Assembly (NCBI RefSeq): GCF_001280595.1
Contig: NZ_LITU01000082.1
Coordinates: 235,295 to 299,294 of the forward strand
Direction: 5' to 3'
Source of the DNA: Paenibacillus xylanivorans
Lineage (GTDB): Bacteria > Bacillota > Bacilli > Paenibacillales > Paenibacillaceae
Length of the DNA: 64,000 bases
Under the pieces are notes generated by a model. That model was not told the origin of the DNA. It saw nothing but the letters and a program-made list of their open reading frames with translations, and did no database searches. Positions 55,714 through 64,000 of the stretch are shown here, piece by piece. A program made the position numbers and the translations under genes. Every line of letters starts with the position of its first letter. The stretch's first letter is position 1.

Positions 55714-56512
55714 CTTGAGAGACAGCATGAAGGATAGTGTAAAGCTTTGGCTTGCCCGTTATGGTCTGTTTCTTTTGCTCATGATCTTGCTGCTTGTCAT
55801 CTGGGAGTGGATTGTGCGTATGGGATGGGTGCCCTCCTTCATCATTCCTGCCCCTACGGCAATTGCCAGTTCGCTGTATGAGCATCGCCGCCTCTTGTTG
55901 GCAACACATCTGCCTGCTACCTTGATGGAGGTTGTCATTGGTTTTGGCTTGTCCATTGGTGCCGGTATTGCACTTGCGACAGGCATGCATATGAATCGGT
56001 CTATTGAAAAGGCGTTATATCCCTTTATCGTGATCAGTCAGACGATCCCGTTAATCGCCTTGTCCCCCGTCTTTATCCTGTGGTTTGGCTACACGCTGTG
56101 GAGCAAGGTCGCGGTGGTATTCCTAATCGCGTTCTTTCCGATTGTGGTAAGCACCTATGATGGACTGCGCCAGGGTGATCCGGAGCAGCGTGAACTGCTG
56201 CTGACCATGGGGGCCAGCAAGTGGGATATTTTTCGAAAACTCCAGATTCCGCTTGCCCTGACCTCCTTCTTTTCAGGACTAAAAATGTCTGTGGTCTACT
56301 GTGTGGTCGGGGCAACGATTGGGGAATGGCTCGGCGGAAGCAAGGGACTCGGCTATTTCAGCCGCAGAATGTCGAGCAACATGAACACGGATGCCATGTT
56401 CGCCGCTATTGTACTGTTATCTCTGCTTGGTATTGCCCTGTTTGTACTTATTGCATGGCTGGAGAGAAGATTCGGTACACAACGTCATGCAGGTAGAAGA
56501 AAAGCTAGATAA
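55700..56512 (+). CDS. thiX: Thiamine-precursor ABC transporter permease
   Basis: This 270-residue permease has six hydrophobic segments and the EAA loop LLLTMGASKWDIFRKLQIPL. Its ATG overlaps the thiZ stop by 14 bases, with TGGAGGAAC as ribosome binding site inside thiZ. It forms the membrane channel of ThiXYZ. The C-terminal tail is rich in Arg (RFGTQRHAGRRKAR) and probably cytoplasmic. Confidence 0.88.
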   Translation: MRNGNLRDSMKDSVKLWLARYGLFLLLMILLLVIWEWIVRMGWVPSFIIPAPTAIASSLYEHRRLLLATHLPATLMEVVIGFGLSIGAGIALATGMHMNRSIEKALYPFIVISQTIPLIALSPVFILWFGYTLWSKVAVVFLIAFFPIVVSTYDGLRQGDPEQRELLLTMGASKWDIFRKLQIPLALTSFFSGLKMSVVYCVVGATIGEWLGGSKGLGYFSRRMSSNMNTDAMFAAIVLLSLLGIALFVLIAWLERRFGTQRHAGRRKAR

Positions 56513-56662
56513 GTCCTGGAGGTAGACCCAGTGCGACGGACTCAGCGTAATTCCCCTGCTATCGGCTGTGCATTCATTGTGCAACGCAATCATTTTCATT
56601 TTTCCTGAATATAGAACTTATAGATTTTAAAACAGAAAAAAGGAAACGAGGAACTTTAAATT

Positions 56663-57730
56663 ATGAATAAAAAGCATATCTATTCCCTGATCCCCCTCCT
56701 TCTTATAACCCTGATGCTGATCGTTAGCGGATGCGGGAATACGGGTACCAACACACCTGCCACTGATTCAGCTCCCGATGCAAAAGATACAGAATCATCT
56801 GCGACCGAAACGTCATCCGATTCCAAAGATAAGCTGTCCATCATGCTCGATTGGTACCCGAATGCAGTGCATTCCTTCATCTATGTTGCCCAGGAGAAAG
56901 GTTACTTCACGGACCAAGGTCTGGATGTTGATGTCCAGATGCCCGCCGATACGAATGACTCACTCAAGCTTGTTGCTGCCGGGAAAATCGATCTGGCACT
57001 AAGCTACCAGCCGCAAATTTTGCTCGCGCGTGGGGAGAACATTCCTGTACGTTCGATTGCAGCTGTCGTTCGGCATCCGCTCGTGCATCTGTTGACTGAA
57101 GCAGATGGTAAAGTGAAGTCGCCAAAAGATCTGGAAGGCCTGACGGTCGGCTATTCCTCAATCCCTCTGTATGAAGCGATGGTGCGTACGATGATCAGCC
57201 AGGATGGTGGAAATCCCGCCAAGATGAATCTGGTGGATGTGGGATTTGACCTGATTCCTTCCCTGGCTTCCGGACAGGCAAATGCCATTATGGGTGGTTT
57301 TATTAACCATGAGCAATTGATTTTGGAAAAAGAAGGCCATGCCATGAAATCGATCAATCCCGTCGATTATGGTGTACCTGATTATTATGAACTTGTCCTC
57401 ACTGCAAGTGATGCGGGCATTGAAGCGAAAAAGGATCAGCTTACCCGCTTCATCAAAGCGATGCAGGAAGGACAGAAATATGTGACAGAGCACCCCGAGG
57501 AAGCGCTTAACATTCTACTTGCGCATGAGAACGAAACGTCTCCACTTGACCCGGAGATCGAAACCAAAAGTCTGAATATTTTACTGCCACTGATGAATGA
57601 AGAAGGTCAGCTGTTTGGCGGGCAGGACGCCTCTTCTTGGGAAAACGTACGCGCATGGCTTGTTCAAAGTGAACTGATTCCAGATTCCGTGAAGGCTGAG
57701 GATGCTTTTATCAACTTGCAGGGGGAGTAA
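56663..57730 (+). CDS. thiY: Thiamine pyrimidine precursor-binding lipoprotein (NMT1/THI5-like)
   Basis: This 355-residue lipoprotein has a signal peptide ending in lipobox IVSGC (C24), a Ser/Thr/Asp-rich linker of about 30 residues, and the NMT1/THI5-like domain: LSIMLDWYPNAVHSFIYVAQ and GKIDLALSYQPQILLARGE are the family hallmarks, and in ThiY they contact formylaminopyrimidine. No TenA or YlmB gene, which would process that precursor, is in the window, so the exact ligand is open. It is followed after 103 bases by thiM. Confidence 0.88.
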   Translation: MNKKHIYSLIPLLLITLMLIVSGCGNTGTNTPATDSAPDAKDTESSATETSSDSKDKLSIMLDWYPNAVHSFIYVAQEKGYFTDQGLDVDVQMPADTNDSLKLVAAGKIDLALSYQPQILLARGENIPVRSIAAVVRHPLVHLLTEADGKVKSPKDLEGLTVGYSSIPLYEAMVRTMISQDGGNPAKMNLVDVGFDLIPSLASGQANAIMGGFINHEQLILEKEGHAMKSINPVDYGVPDYYELVLTASDAGIEAKKDQLTRFIKAMQEGQKYVTEHPEEALNILLAHENETSPLDPEIETKSLNILLPLMNEEGQLFGGQDASSWENVRAWLVQSELIPDSVKAEDAFINLQGE

Positions 57731-57833
57731 GGAAATGGGTTGCTGGATGAGATCAATTAACAACATATATAAGGTGAATCCTACCCTTCCTACTTCTGTT
57801 GATCAAATTGCTTATTAATAAGGAGGAACTCAT

Positions 57834-58646
57834 ATGTCTTATCTGGAACGTGTTCGTACCCAAAATCCACTTATTCATAACATTACGAATATTGTCGTGG
57901 CTCCCTTTACAGCCAACGGTTTACTTGCACTCGGTGCATCTCCCTTTATGGCCTATGCGCATGAAGAAGTCGCTGATGTCGCCAAGATGTCGGGAGCGGT
58001 TGTACTGAATATTGGCACTCTCGAAGAAAGGGTTGTGGAAGCGATCCGCCTGGCTGGGCAATCGGCTAATGCAAATAACGTACCTGTTGTGCTCGATCCG
58101 GTTGGAGCTGGAGCAACTGCCTACCGAACGGAAACCGTTCAAATGCTCATTCGTGAGCTTCGCCTCACAGTGTTGCGTGGCAATGTGGCTGAAGTCTCCA
58201 ATGTTATCGGTGAGAGCTGGAGCATCAAAGGCGTGGATGCAGGTCAAGGCGAGGGGGATCGAATCGGAATAGCGGAACGGGCAGCACAAAGACTCGGCTG
58301 TGTTGTCGTCATTACCGGACGAGAGGATGTCATTACGGATGGACAAACGACGTTCCTGACGAGTAATGGACATGCCTTGCTTACCCAAGTGACTGGTGCA
58401 GGCTGCTTACTCAGCTCGGTGATTGGTGCTTTTGCAGCCATAGCGAGACCGGGTGAAGACTTGCTGGGCAGTGTTGTGGAAGCTCTTGCTTTCTATGGCG
58501 TTGCAGCAGAGATTGCGGCGGAACGTACCGCTGACCAGGGTCCGGGCAGCTTCCAGATCGAATTGCTGAATCAACTGGCCCAAGTAACACCTGACATTCT
58601 CGCAGAGCGGGCACGGGTTCGCCAGATTGATGGAGGTGCGCAATGA
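57834..58646 (+). CDS. thiM: Hydroxyethylthiazole kinase
   Basis: This 270-residue ribokinase-superfamily enzyme phosphorylates 4-methyl-5-hydroxyethylthiazole for thiamine salvage. Signature elements: [20 protein letters not shown] near the start, [23 protein letters not shown] and the catalytic [17 protein letters not shown] with the general-base Cys. The ATG follows AAGGAGG. Its stop overlaps thiD by 4 bases. Confidence 0.95.
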   Translation: MSYLERVRTQNPLIHNITNIVVAPFTANGLLALGASPFMAYAHEEVADVAKMSGAVVLNIGTLEERVVEAIRLAGQSANANNVPVVLDPVGAGATAYRTETVQMLIRELRLTVLRGNVAEVSNVIGESWSIKGVDAGQGEGDRIGIAERAAQRLGCVVVITGREDVITDGQTTFLTSNGHALLTQVTGAGCLLSSVIGAFAAIARPGEDLLGSVVEALAFYGVAAEIAAERTADQGPGSFQIELLNQLAQVTPDILAERARVRQIDGGAQ

Positions 58647-59455
58647 GTATTGCGCAGGCTTTGACGATTGCAGGTTCCGATAATGGTGGCGGCGCCGGAA
58701 TTCAAGCCGATCTGAAGACCTTTCAGGAGCTCGGCGTATACGGCATGACTGTAATTACAGCCATTGCTGCCCAAAATACAACAGGTGTGCAGGGCGTCTT
58801 CCCTATCTCATATGAGGGTATCGCTCAACAGTTGGATTCCACCGGGGATGATTTTCAACCTACATCAGTAAAGACGGGCATGCTCTACAGTGCCCAAATT
58901 ATTCGATTGGTCGCCGAGAAATGGCAGCAATATAGCTGGTCCAATCTGGTCATCGATCCGGTTATGGTTGCCAAGGGAGGTGCCCCCCTGCTACAACAGG
59001 AAGCCGTTCAGGCGCTAATTACAGAGTTACTGCCTCATGCACTGATCACGACACCGAACATTCCGGAAGCTGAGCTGCTCACCAAGATGTCCATTATGAA
59101 TTTGAGTCAGCGTGAAGAAGCTGCAAAGCGGATCGTGCAGATGGGCTCCACGTATGCTTTGGTGAAGGGTGGTCATGATGAAGGAAGTGGCATGATTGTC
59201 GATGTTCTCTATGATGGGCAGTCTTTTCATTACCTGGAGAATGTTCGGGTGGTGACACGACATACCCATGGAACGGGATGTACGTATTCTGCGGCCATTA
59301 CTGCCGAATTGGCGAAGGGCTCATCTGTGCTCGCTGCCGTCACGACCGCGCGAGCATTCATTCAGGCAGCCATTGAAGATGAGCTTGGGATTGGGGCCGG
59401 GCATGGGCCGACGAATCATTTTGCGTATCAGCGCAGACTGCGGGGTGAGCAGTGA
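58643..59455 (+). CDS. thiD: Hydroxymethylpyrimidine/phosphomethylpyrimidine kinase
   Basis: This 270-residue enzyme makes hydroxymethylpyrimidine diphosphate in two steps. Motifs: [20 protein letters not shown] (pyrimidine-binding), [15 protein letters not shown] and [14 protein letters not shown] with the catalytic Cys. The canonical SGGGAGIQ motif has Asn for Ser here, a conservative change. It overlaps thiM by 4 and thiE by 1 base, indicating tight translational coupling. Confidence 0.94.
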   Translation: MSIAQALTIAGSDNGGGAGIQADLKTFQELGVYGMTVITAIAAQNTTGVQGVFPISYEGIAQQLDSTGDDFQPTSVKTGMLYSAQIIRLVAEKWQQYSWSNLVIDPVMVAKGGAPLLQQEAVQALITELLPHALITTPNIPEAELLTKMSIMNLSQREEAAKRIVQMGSTYALVKGGHDEGSGMIVDVLYDGQSFHYLENVRVVTRHTHGTGCTYSAAITAELAKGSSVLAAVTTARAFIQAAIEDELGIGAGHGPTNHFAYQRRLRGEQ

Positions 59456-60120
59456 TGCTCCATCTGGATGCAGAAGCGATACGCCGTGCGATGCAGGTGT
59501 ATTTGGTGATGGGCAGCATGAATACGACGCGTGACCCGGTGGAGGTGCTGCGCCAAGCCATCGCTGGCGGCATTACACTGTTCCAGTTCCGGGAAAAAGG
59601 AACTGGCGCTCTGGTTGGCGAAGCACGCATCACGCTTGCGATGCGGCTTCGCGAGGTGTGCAGCCAGCACGGCATACCGTTCATCGTGAACGATGATGTG
59701 GAGCTGGCTGTGGCGGTGGAGGCCGACGGCGTGCATGTCGGCCAGGACGATGCGGACGCGGCGCTGGTACGCGCCCGCATCGGAGAAGCGCGGATGCTTG
59801 GCGTATCCGCCCACTCCGCGCTGGAAGCCCGCCGTGCGGTGCAGGCGGGCGCCGACTATCTTGGCGTCGGACCCATGTACCCGACGCGGTCCAAAGCGGA
59901 TGCCCACGCTGTGCTGGGCCCCGCCGGGGTTGCCGAACTGCGCGCCGCAGGCATCGCAGTTCCGGTGGTGGGTATCGGCGGCATTACGCCCGATACCACG
60001 GCCGCCGTGATGGCGGCTGGAGCCGACGGCGTAGCCGTCATCTCCGCCATCGCGGGCGCGGCCGATGTGCGCACAGCGGCTGCGCAGTTCGCTGCGGCGG
60101 TGCGCGGGATGCAGGCGTAG
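59455..60120 (+). CDS. thiE: Thiamine phosphate synthase
   Basis: This 221-residue TIM-barrel enzyme joins hydroxymethylpyrimidine diphosphate and thiazole phosphate to thiamine phosphate. Family motifs: FQFREKGTGALVGEAR, FIVNDDVELAVAVEADGVHV, VGQDDADAALVRAR and GVGPMYPTRSKADAH, ending IGGITPDTTAAVMAAGADGV. The ATG at 59455 overlaps the thiD stop, with GGGGTGAG upstream. The second half of the gene (about 59690-60120) is strikingly rich in G and C compared with all neighbouring genes. It ends the thi operon, followed by a strong terminator. Confidence 0.95.
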   Translation: MLHLDAEAIRRAMQVYLVMGSMNTTRDPVEVLRQAIAGGITLFQFREKGTGALVGEARITLAMRLREVCSQHGIPFIVNDDVELAVAVEADGVHVGQDDADAALVRARIGEARMLGVSAHSALEARRAVQAGADYLGVGPMYPTRSKADAHAVLGPAGVAELRAAGIAVPVVGIGGITPDTTAAVMAAGADGVAVISAIAGAADVRTAAAQFAAAVRGMQA

Positions 60121-60223
60121 CCATGCGCTCCCTGCACCGCCAGCCCGTGTGCTGCACCAAGTGCATGGTGCAGCCTAACAATGCCCTGCTCTCTCCCGGC
60201 CATTCAGTCACCCAATCCATTCT

Positions 60224-60258
60224 CAAGATGCGGTTTCCGTGCTCGCATCTTGTTTTTT
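60224..60258 (+). terminator. Terminator of the thi operon
   Basis: CAAGATGCG/CGCATCTTG hairpin with six T, 104 bases past thiE. A second GC-rich hairpin (GCTGCACC/GGTGCAGC, about 60152-60176) without a T run precedes it. Confidence 0.88.
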
Positions 60259-60270
60259 CATTTTCTCCTG

Positions 60271-60301
60271 TTGACTCTCACGTAACGTGACGCTGTACAA
60301 T
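60271..60301 (+). promoter_or_regulatory. MerR-type promoter with 19-bp spacer
   Basis: TTGACT (60271-60276) and TACAAT (60296-60301) are 19 bases apart, and the spacer contains the palindrome TCACGT-A-ACGTGA. This is the classic arrangement of MerR/TipAL/Mta-activated promoters, here directly before the MerR-type gene, so autoactivation is expected. Confidence 0.8.
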
Positions 60302-60325
60302 CGGTGGTGTAAGGAGGTTTCAATC

Positions 60326-61069
60326 ATGGCCATGAAAGTAAAAGAACTGGCCGAACTTGTCGGGATCAGTGTGCGCACACTGCATCATTATGATGAGATC
60401 GGACTGTTAACACCGGACGAAGTGACTTCTGCCGGGTATCGACTGTATTCAGATGCCAATCTGGAAATGCTGCAGCAGATTTTATTTTTCAAAGAACTCG
60501 ATTTCTCTCTGAAAGATATCAAGGAGATTATAAACAATCCCTCTTTCGATCAGGAGGAAGCCCTAAATATGCATCGCCGTATACTGCTGGAGAAACGCCA
60601 GCGATTGGACCAAATGATTGCCACCATTGATAAATCGGTTCAACACGTGAGAGGAGAGATTAAGATGACAGCCAAAGAACAATTCGAAGGTTTCAATTTC
60701 AGTCATAATCCGTATGAACAGGAGGCGCGAGAACGTTGGGGAGACCACGCGGTGGACCAGGCTAACCAAAAATTGCAGAACCAGCCTCCTGAAAAGCAAA
60801 AAGCTCTATCCGATCAAATGAATTCAATCTACACCCGTCTTGCAGCAATTCGTCACACGGCCCCAACCTCTGCCGAGGCTCAAACCGGAATCTCGGAATG
60901 GTACAGCTATCTGAACACTATCGGCACTTATTCACCTGATGCCTTCAAAGGGCTGGGGCAGATGTACGTGGACGACGAACGTTTTACACGTAACATTGAT
61001 CAATTCGGCGAAGGCTTGGCTGTATTTATGCGGGATGCCATGACTGCCTTTGCAGATCGACACAGCTAA
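60326..61069 (+). CDS. MerR-family regulator with TipAS-like drug-sensing domain
   Basis: This 247-residue regulator starts at the ATG at 60326 with AAGGAGG upstream; the frame's longer form would run through the promoter region. Residues 1-75 are the MerR winged helix (MKVKELAELVGISVRTLHHYDEIGLL), followed by a dimerisation coiled coil (about 78-112), and a C-terminal TipAS domain (NFSHNPYEQEARERWGD, then ISEWYSYLNTIGTYSPDAFK). TipAL and Mta bind antibiotics and activate efflux genes and themselves. No transporter gene is adjacent, so its target is elsewhere or only itself. Confidence 0.9.
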   Translation: MAMKVKELAELVGISVRTLHHYDEIGLLTPDEVTSAGYRLYSDANLEMLQQILFFKELDFSLKDIKEIINNPSFDQEEALNMHRRILLEKRQRLDQMIATIDKSVQHVRGEIKMTAKEQFEGFNFSHNPYEQEARERWGDHAVDQANQKLQNQPPEKQKALSDQMNSIYTRLAAIRHTAPTSAEAQTGISEWYSYLNTIGTYSPDAFKGLGQMYVDDERFTRNIDQFGEGLAVFMRDAMTAFADRHS

Positions 61070-61189
61070 TCAGGCGATAAGCTTTAGTTACATTTTGCAT
61101 CATCCGATGTCCACCGCCATTAAGTATTCATATCCTTTCTTGGGCAATTAGGACATCACTCGAACCCACCTATTGCTAGATGCATTCAA

Positions 61190-61225
61190 AAAGAGACGTA
61201 CGCCATTGGCGCCACGTCCCTCTTT
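61190..61225. terminator. Hairpin between the MerR-type and membrane-protein genes
   Basis: AAAGAG-ACGT pairs with ACGT-CC-CTCTTT around GGCGCC, with A/T runs on both sides, between convergent genes. Confidence 0.6.
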
Positions 61226-61340
61226 TCGTATCTCAGCCGCAATGTGAACAGGCCTTTTACAGCCAATCACTCTGAGTACTTTTTTCTTACATCCATAACT
61301 ACAATCCAAAGAGAATTTCTGAGTTCTCCAGTCGGATCAG

Positions 61341-61823
61341 TTAAGCTCTTGGAGCGTGATCAGACGAAGATGCATCCGATGCCAGACTGGTCTTCGCCAT
61401 TCGTCCTGGAATCTGCCATGCCGATACAATCGCCAGTACGATGAATAACAGGTCAACCGGCTCGCTGAAATAATCCGTAAAGGTTTCCACAAATGCACTT
61501 ACCATCTCACCATCGAACACCAGATCCATCATGCTCGCATCGCTGAACAACTCGGATGTAAAATACACCACCGTCAGATACTTCCCAAGCAAAATGCCGA
61601 TAAGTGCAAAGATGACTGCGATAACTTTATGTACCGTCGCGATCTGTTTGTTCGAGAACAATACGACCGCGTAGCCTGTAAGCGCCCCAATGACAATAGC
61701 AATGAGCCCAAGCTCTCTTTCTGTCATGGCAGCGATCACTGCCCACACAATGCCCCCTATAACAGCTGCCAATAATCCACCAACGATTGGCATGCCGATC
61801 TTGATCCCTTGTTTCTCTTCCAC
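61341..61823 (-). CDS. Small integral membrane protein of unknown function
   Basis: I do not recognise this 160-residue protein. It has about four hydrophobic helices (VGGLLAAVIGGIVWAVIAAM, LIAIVIGALTGYAVVLF, VIAVIFALIGILLGKYL and LLFIVLAIVSAWQIP), a polar loop with several acidic residues between helices 3 and 4, and a Ser/Asp-rich tail. There are two close GTG codons; I choose the one at 61823, 10 bases after GGAGG, over 61829, only 4 bases after it. Confidence 0.6.
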   Translation of the reverse strand: MEEKQGIKIGMPIVGGLLAAVIGGIVWAVIAAMTERELGLIAIVIGALTGYAVVLFSNKQIATVHKVIAVIFALIGILLGKYLTVVYFTSELFSDASMMDLVFDGEMVSAFVETFTDYFSEPVDLLFIVLAIVSAWQIPGRMAKTSLASDASSSDHAPRA

Positions 61824-62015
61824 GTCCACTTTCCCTCCTGAGTCATGCTTATGCTTATTTTCCAGAATTGACCTATCCTATGAAACCACAAATTCTCCTT
61901 TTATTCAACAAATTTCTCTTTACTTTTGTTTCGTCCACTCACTGTTTAAGAAATAGGAACATCTGCCTAATAACCGCATATTCTGTTTAAAATGTGTTTG
62001 GAAGGAGTACTCCCT

Positions 62016-62477
62016 ATGTATTATGTTCCCTATTACCGGAATGACAACATGCTGTTAGCACAAATTTCCAAAGCCATTAATGGAGAATCCTCAGCGATTG
62101 CCTGCTACGCAAGACTGGCAGAATTGGCACCCACAGAAGCGGAAAAAGCCCGTATTCTAGAGATACGTCTTGATGAAATAGAGCATCTTCAAAAATTCAT
62201 CGCCATTTATGTTTCGTTAACAGGTACGCAACCTACGGTCCAAATCTCTCCGGATTGTCCGTCCGAGTATTTCGCGGGAATAGATTATGCTTTTAATGAC
62301 GAGCAAAACACGGTTGAGTTCTACTCACAAGTTGCAGATCAAGCAAATGACCCTTACATTAAGGAAGCGTTTCGGCGTGCAGCAACGGATGAGCAGAGAC
62401 ATGCCGTCTGGTTCTTGTATTACTTAACAATGCATAAGTCAAAAACATCTTTTGAGAATTCTCCTCTTACAAAATGA
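62016..62477 (+). CDS. Ferritin-like (rubrerythrin/DUF2202-type) diiron protein
   Basis: This 153-residue helical protein has metal-ligand-like Glu/His positions in a four-helix bundle: NGESSAIACYARLAEL (helix 1), RLDEIEHLQKF (helix 2, ExxH), DEQNTVEFYSQVAD (helix 3) and DEQRHAVWFLYY (helix 4, ExxH-like DEQRH). These suit a diiron or dimanganese site, as in rubrerythrins and spore-coat CotJC-like proteins, but no rubredoxin domain is present. The ATG at 62016 follows GGAAGGAG. Its N-terminus, YYVPYYRND, is Tyr-rich. Confidence 0.72.
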   Translation: MYYVPYYRNDNMLLAQISKAINGESSAIACYARLAELAPTEAEKARILEIRLDEIEHLQKFIAIYVSLTGTQPTVQISPDCPSEYFAGIDYAFNDEQNTVEFYSQVADQANDPYIKEAFRRAATDEQRHAVWFLYYLTMHKSKTSFENSPLTK

Positions 62478-62485
62478 CGAAAAAT

Positions 62486-62521
62486 ATCCCCTCTAGAAGC
62501 TTTCGCTTGCGTAGAGGGGAT
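62486..62521 (-). terminator. Terminator of the dck-dgk operon
   Basis: Perfect 10-bp arms ATCCCCTCTA/TAGAGGGGAT with T-rich ATTTTTC following on the minus strand, 45 bases past the dck stop. Confidence 0.85.
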
Positions 62522-62565
62522 GACTATATGAATCTAACTAATGGCATCTTGAGATATAAAAAAAT

Positions 62566-63222
62566 TTACAATTGAGCTTCCTTGGAAGGATTAATGACAG
62601 CAGCAATCTGCGCCAAAATAGCATCCACCGATGCTGGATCATTCACATCATACTCATCGATGTTCAAACGCAGTACCGGACAGGCTGTAAATTGATTAAT
62701 CCATACCGAATAGCGCTCATGCATATGCTCCCAGTAGGAACGGTCCGTCTGGATCTCCATTTCCCGTCCGCGTTCCGTAATTCGATTCAGAATGGATGGC
62801 AAGCTGCCTTCCAGATAAATTAGTACATCCGGATGAGGGAAATACGGTGTCATCACCATAGCTTCAAATAAACTGCTGTACGTTTCGAAATCCGTAGCCG
62901 ACATTGTTCCCTGATCCGCATGCATTTGCGCAAAGATGCCTGTGTCCTCATAGATGGAACGATCCTGTACAAATCCGCCGCCCAGTTCAAAGATTTTCTT
63001 CTGTTCCTTGAAACGCTCTGCCAAGAAGTATATCTGCAAATGGAAGCTCCAACGTTCGAAGTCATGATAGAACTTCTCCAGATATGGATTGTGGTCGACT
63101 TGCTCAAGAGAAGTCTTGAAATTTAAACGCCCTGCCAGTGCCGCTGTTAAAGTGGATTTACCCACCCCTACGGTACCTGCTACCGTAATTAATGCATTCG
63201 CCGGAATGCCATAGTTGTTCAT
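62566..63222 (-). CDS. dck: Deoxycytidine/deoxyadenosine kinase
   Basis: This 218-residue enzyme phosphorylates deoxycytidine and deoxyadenosine for salvage. P-loop TVAGTVGVGKSTLT, DHNPYLEKFYHDFERWSFHL, the DRSIYED substrate motif and the RGREMEIQ lid follow the Bacillus subtilis dCK closely. It is coupled to dgk by a 4-base overlap. The gene assignment to dck rather than dgk rests on this close resemblance. Confidence 0.9.
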   Translation of the reverse strand: MNNYGIPANALITVAGTVGVGKSTLTAALAGRLNFKTSLEQVDHNPYLEKFYHDFERWSFHLQIYFLAERFKEQKKIFELGGGFVQDRSIYEDTGIFAQMHADQGTMSATDFETYSSLFEAMVMTPYFPHPDVLIYLEGSLPSILNRITERGREMEIQTDRSYWEHMHERYSVWINQFTACPVLRLNIDEYDVNDPASVDAILAQIAAVINPSKEAQL

Positions 63223-63842
63223 GTGATATACTCCTTTACCTGATTAACAATCTGTTTGAAATGTTCAGGATGTTCTACAAAATCGAGCTGTTCCGCATTC
63301 ACCTTAATGATGATCGGCGGATTCGGGCTGCTAGCCAGGTAGGTCATGCCTGTTTTATAATCTGCAATTAACTGTTCCATGTAAGCCGGGTCCATATCCT
63401 GCTCAAAAGACCGTCCACGTTTGTTGATACGGTTCATCAATGTATCGAGTTCAGCTTCAATATAAAGCACCAGATTGGGTTTCGGCAGATCATCCGTTAA
63501 GAGATGATAGATTTGACGGTATTTGTCCCGTTTCGTTCCCTTTAAGGTACGATCGGCAAAAATCATATTTTTATAGATATGATAGTCCGAAATAACGGGA
63601 GTGTTCTGTTTAATATAGTGAGCACCCGTGTCTTCCAGTTGCTTGAATCGATTGCATAGAAAAAACATTTCAAGCTGGAAGCTCCACTCATCTATATCCT
63701 GATAGAAGGAAGCCAGAAAGGGATTCTCTTCTACAATTTCCTTGACCAGCGGAAGATTCAATTCCTGGGAAAGCATCGTTGCCAACGTTGTTTTCCCCGC
63801 TCCAATGGGACCTTCCACTGCAATAAACGGTGCTGATTTCAT
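63219..63842 (-). CDS. dgk: Deoxyguanosine kinase
   Basis: This 207-residue kinase resembles Bacillus subtilis dGK, with P-loop EGPIGAGKTTLATMLSQEL, EENPFLASFYQDIDEWSFQL and the DYHIYKN motif in place of DRSIYED. I start at the ATG at 63842, 12 bases after AGGAGG; the frame's earlier ATG nine codons upstream lies before that site. It is the first gene of the operon. The promoter should be at about 63870-63960; a minus-strand TACAAT hexamer lies near 63900. Confidence 0.9.
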   Translation of the reverse strand: MKSAPFIAVEGPIGAGKTTLATMLSQELNLPLVKEIVEENPFLASFYQDIDEWSFQLEMFFLCNRFKQLEDTGAHYIKQNTPVISDYHIYKNMIFADRTLKGTKRDKYRQIYHLLTDDLPKPNLVLYIEAELDTLMNRINKRGRSFEQDMDPAYMEQLIADYKTGMTYLASSPNPPIIIKVNAEQLDFVEHPEHFKQIVNQVKEYIT

Positions 63843-64000
63843 CGTGTTCCAGTTCCTCCTCGTACTCATGCGTGTTTCCGTTTCTATATAGACCTCACCT
63901 ATTGTATCACAGCTTCAATGATGGGAAGGCCAGTATTTTATGTATAAAATGAGTTTTATCTCTACGGACTGAGATAAATAAGACAGCCTATGGTAGTTAT

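Overview
The window looks like a chromosomal segment of a Paenibacillus-type member of the Bacillota. This is inferred from AGGAGG-type ribosome binding sites, frequent GTG and TTG starts, dense LysR/AraC/GNAT gene content, a YkoEDC thiamine-precursor ECF transporter, a dck-dgk pair closely resembling the Bacillus proteins, and secreted pectin and arabinan enzymes. I see no rRNA, tRNA, CRISPR array, insertion sequence or prophage.

Layout. 0-12.4 kb: a GH127 glycosidase cut by the window edge with a divergent AraC regulator, an acetyltransferase, a butanediol-type dehydrogenase with a divergent LysR regulator, a chemoreceptor, an amino-acid permease broken by an in-frame TAG, two more acetyltransferases, a Cys-rich unknown protein and an AlaX editing enzyme. 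12.6-14.3 kb: an AT-rich reductase/TetR pair that looks imported. 14.4-18.7 kb: glycerol dehydrogenase and fused dihydroxyacetone kinase, facing a PocR/AraC sensor-regulator. 18.8-28.9 kb: oxidoreductases, LysR regulators, a SUKH protein, a threonine-aldolase-like lyase, a two-component system with a CPBP protease and a formate/nitrite channel. 29-36.3 kb: a WXG100-type candidate secreted protein and a two-gene unit encoding a 1661-residue DUF4132-type giant. 36.6-38.9 kb: a stand-alone FabF with a divergent MmyB-like regulator over a 12-bp dyad. 39-43.8 kb: metNIQ and a beta-propeller protein. 43.9-48.1 kb: ykoEDC under a TPP riboswitch and a pectate lyase. 48.4-54.6 kb: a radical SAM protein and a five-gene operon (iron-type alcohol dehydrogenase, SsuABC-like transporter, HisC-like aminotransferase) of unknown substrate. 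54.7-60.3 kb: thiZXY-thiMDE under a second TPP riboswitch. 60.3-64 kb: a TipA-like MerR regulator with a 19-bp-spacer promoter, a membrane protein, a ferritin-like protein and dck-dgk.

How the genes work together. Two TPP-controlled units about 8 kb apart supply thiamine precursors: YkoEDC probably imports hydroxymethylpyrimidine, ThiXYZ imports a pyrimidine precursor, and ThiM, ThiD and ThiE phosphorylate and join the pyrimidine and thiazole halves. GldA and DhaKL convert glycerol to dihydroxyacetone phosphate. The least explained loci are the five-gene transporter/aminotransferase operon, the DUF4132 pair and the FabF/MmyB pair.
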